A model generated the notes under the pieces. The model worked only from the letters and a program-made list of their open reading frames with translations, did no database searches and was not told where the DNA came from. This document shows positions 30,955 to 32,332 of a stretch of 32,332 nt of DNA, one piece after another. The translations under genes and the position numbers were made by a program. Within the stretch, counting starts at the first letter, position 1. Each line of letters begins with the position of its first letter. Source of the DNA: a bacterium (GTDB lineage: Bacteria > Krumholzibacteriota > Krumholzibacteriia > LZORAL124-64-63); NCBI GenBank assembly GCA_016719645.1, contig JADJYS010000038.1, forward strand, positions 1-32,332, written 5' to 3'.

Positions 30955-32332
30955 CTACATGCGGAAGACGCCGTAGGTCGCCGGCGGGATCGGGGCGCAG
31001 AGGCTCATGGCGATGCCCAGGGCCAGGGCGTCCCGCGTCTGCAGGGGATCGACGACGCCGTCGTCCCACAGCCGGGCGCTGCTGTAGTAGGCGTGGCCCT
31101 CGGTCTCGTACTTGGCGCGGATCGGCTCGACGATGGCCGCCTCGCCGGCGGCGTCGAGGGCCTGCCCCTGGCGCGCCAGCTGGTCCTGCTTGACCTGCAG
31201 CAGCACGCCGGCCGCCTGCTCCCCGCCCATCACCGAGATCTTGGCCTGCGGCCACATCAGAAGCAGGCGCGGCTGGAAGGCGCGGCCGCACATGCCGTAG
31301 TTGCCGGCGCCGTAGCTGCCGCCGATGATCACGGTGAACTTCGGCACCGTGCTGTTGCTCACCGCGTTGACGAGCTTGGCGCCGTCCTTGGCGATGCCGC
31401 CGTGCTCGTAGGCCTTGCCCACCATGAAGCCGGTGATGTTCTGCAGGAAGACCAGCGGCACGCGCCGCGCGTTGCACAGCTCGATGAAGTGGGTGCCCTT
31501 CAGGGCCGACTCGCTGAACAGGATGCCGTTGTTGGCGAGGATGCCCACCGTGTAGCCGTGGATCCGCGCGAAGCCGCAGACCAGCGTCGCGCCGTAGCGC
31601 GGCTTGAACTCGTGCAGGCGGCTGCCGTCGACCAGGCGGGCGATCACCTCGCGCGCGTCGAAGGCCTGGCGCGGGTCGGCCGAGGCGACCCCGTAGAGCT
31701 CCTCGGGGTCCTCGTGCGGCGGCTCGGCCGGGGCGGTCGGCACCGCGGCCGTCTCGACCGGGCCGAGGTTCTCCACGATGTCGCGCACCAGGCGCAGGGC
31801 GTGCGCGTCGTCCTGGGCGAGGTGGTCCGCGACGCCCGAGATGCGCGTGTGCACGTCGCCGCCGCCCAGCTCCTCGGCGGTGACCTCCTCGCCGGTCGCC
31901 GCCTTGACCAGCGGCGGACCGCCCAGGAAGATCGTGCCCTGCTCGCGCACGATCACCACCTCGTCGCTCATCGCCGGCACGTAGGCGCCGCCCGCGGTGC
32001 AGCTGCCCAGCACCGCCGCGATCTGCGGGATGCCCAGCGCCGACATGCGGGCCTGGTTGTAGAAGATCCGCCCGAAGTGGTCGCGGTCGGGGAAGACCTC
32101 GGCCTGCAGGGGCAGGAAGGCGCCGCCCGAGTCCACCAGGTAGACGCAGGGCAGGCGGTTCTCCAGGGCGATCTCCTGGGCGCGCAGGTGCTTCTTCACC
32201 GTCAGCGGGTAGTAGGTGCCGCCCTTGACCGTGGCGTCGTTCGCCACGACCATCACCGGCCGGCCGTGCACCGTGCCGATGCCGGTCACCAGCCCCGCGG
32301 CCGGCACGTCGTCGCCGTAGACGCCGTGGGCC
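30955..32332 (-). CDS. liuB: Acyl-CoA carboxylase carboxyltransferase subunit (methylcrotonyl-CoA type), 5' end cut
   Basis: At least 459 residues, open to the right window edge, so the start is missing. It transfers CO2 from carboxybiotin to the acyl-CoA. N-terminal carboxyltransferase half: GTVHGRPVMVVANDATVKGG, VYLVDSGGAFLPLQAEVFPD, GSCTAGGAYVPAMSDE, FLGGPPLVKAATGE. C-terminal half: FARIHGYTVGILANNGILF, FLQNITGFMVG, IIGGSYGAGNYGMCGRA, ISVMGGEQAAGVLLQVK. This layout and GGEQAA are those of methylcrotonyl or geranyl-CoA carboxylase beta subunits. It partners the biotin carboxylase and carrier at 27061-29108, though a plus-strand gene separates them. Confidence 0.94.
   Translation of the reverse strand, partial: AHGVYGDDVPAAGLVTGIGTVHGRPVMVVANDATVKGGTYYPLTVKKHLRAQEIALENRLPCVYLVDSGGAFLPLQAEVFPDRDHFGRIFYNQARMSALGIPQIAAVLGSCTAGGAYVPAMSDEVVIVREQGTIFLGGPPLVKAATGEEVTAEELGGGDVHTRISGVADHLAQDDAHALRLVRDIVENLGPVETAAVPTAPAEPPHEDPEELYGVASADPRQAFDAREVIARLVDGSRLHEFKPRYGATLVCGFARIHGYTVGILANNGILFSESALKGTHFIELCNARRVPLVFLQNITGFMVGKAYEHGGIAKDGAKLVNAVSNSTVPKFTVIIGGSYGAGNYGMCGRAFQPRLLLMWPQAKISVMGGEQAAGVLLQVKQDQLARQGQALDAAGEAAIVEPIRAKYETEGHAYYSSARLWDDGVVDPLQTRDALALGIAMSLCAPIPPATYGVFRM

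Overview
The window is GC-rich, gene-dense DNA from a Gram-negative bacterium. An outer-membrane barrel protein, a heptosyltransferase-family enzyme and many signal peptides support this. A secreted metallophosphoesterase carries a C-terminal PNPFNP/FlgD-like sorting domain of the kind common in the FCB superphylum and in candidate phyla such as Eisenbacteria or Krumholzibacteriota. That placement is inference; no rRNA, tRNA, insertion sequence, prophage or CRISPR array was seen.

Layout. 1-1.1 kb: two frame-broken genes on the minus strand (alpha/beta hydrolase, YdeI/OmpD-associated protein). 1.3-4.6 kb: a minus-strand serine-biosynthesis group, DUF1015 then serA then serC, with serC carrying one frameshift at its PLP-lysine motif. 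4.7-5.0 kb: a small unknown gene with its own promoter. 5.2-10.3 kb: a tightly coupled minus-strand envelope-glycan operon (TPR protein, GT9 with two frame breaks, GT4, ArnT-like membrane glycosyltransferase). 10.4-15.9 kb: plus-strand mqnD (futalosine menaquinone pathway), secreted metallophosphoesterase, M2 dipeptidase lipoprotein and exported MBL hydrolase. 16.1-17.3 kb: arsR-arsM with a clear promoter and operator. 17.3-18.1 kb: unknown membrane protein (minus). 18.3-20.2 kb: POT peptide transporter with a large inserted domain. 20.6-21.1 kb: outer-membrane barrel protein (minus). 21.4-24.3 kb: class II B12-dependent ribonucleotide reductase (minus) with a long leader and an NrdR-box-like palindrome. 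24.9-29.9 kb: a minus-strand operon of methylglutaconyl-CoA hydratase, biotin carboxylase, BCCP, patatin, EamA exporter and LMW phosphatase-like protein. 30.2-30.9 kb: a secreted unknown protein (plus). 31.0 kb to the end: the carboxyltransferase subunit of methylcrotonyl-CoA carboxylase (minus, cut by the window). The hydratase, carboxylase subunits and carboxyltransferase form a leucine/isovalerate degradation module.

The most unusual signal is a four-copy family of 122-154 bp elements (1216-1337, 5082-5235, 15897-16049, 21266-21412). Each is a three-stem cloverleaf: a long outer palindrome (22-36 bp arms, perfect over 36 bp in two copies) enclosing two hairpins. Apices and junctions are conserved between copies, while the stems differ and stay complementary. 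Every copy lies within 10 bp of a stop codon or overlaps it. I know of no described family that matches. A second theme is a concentration of indels in the first 2 kb and in the GT9 gene, which looks more like sequence error than biology.
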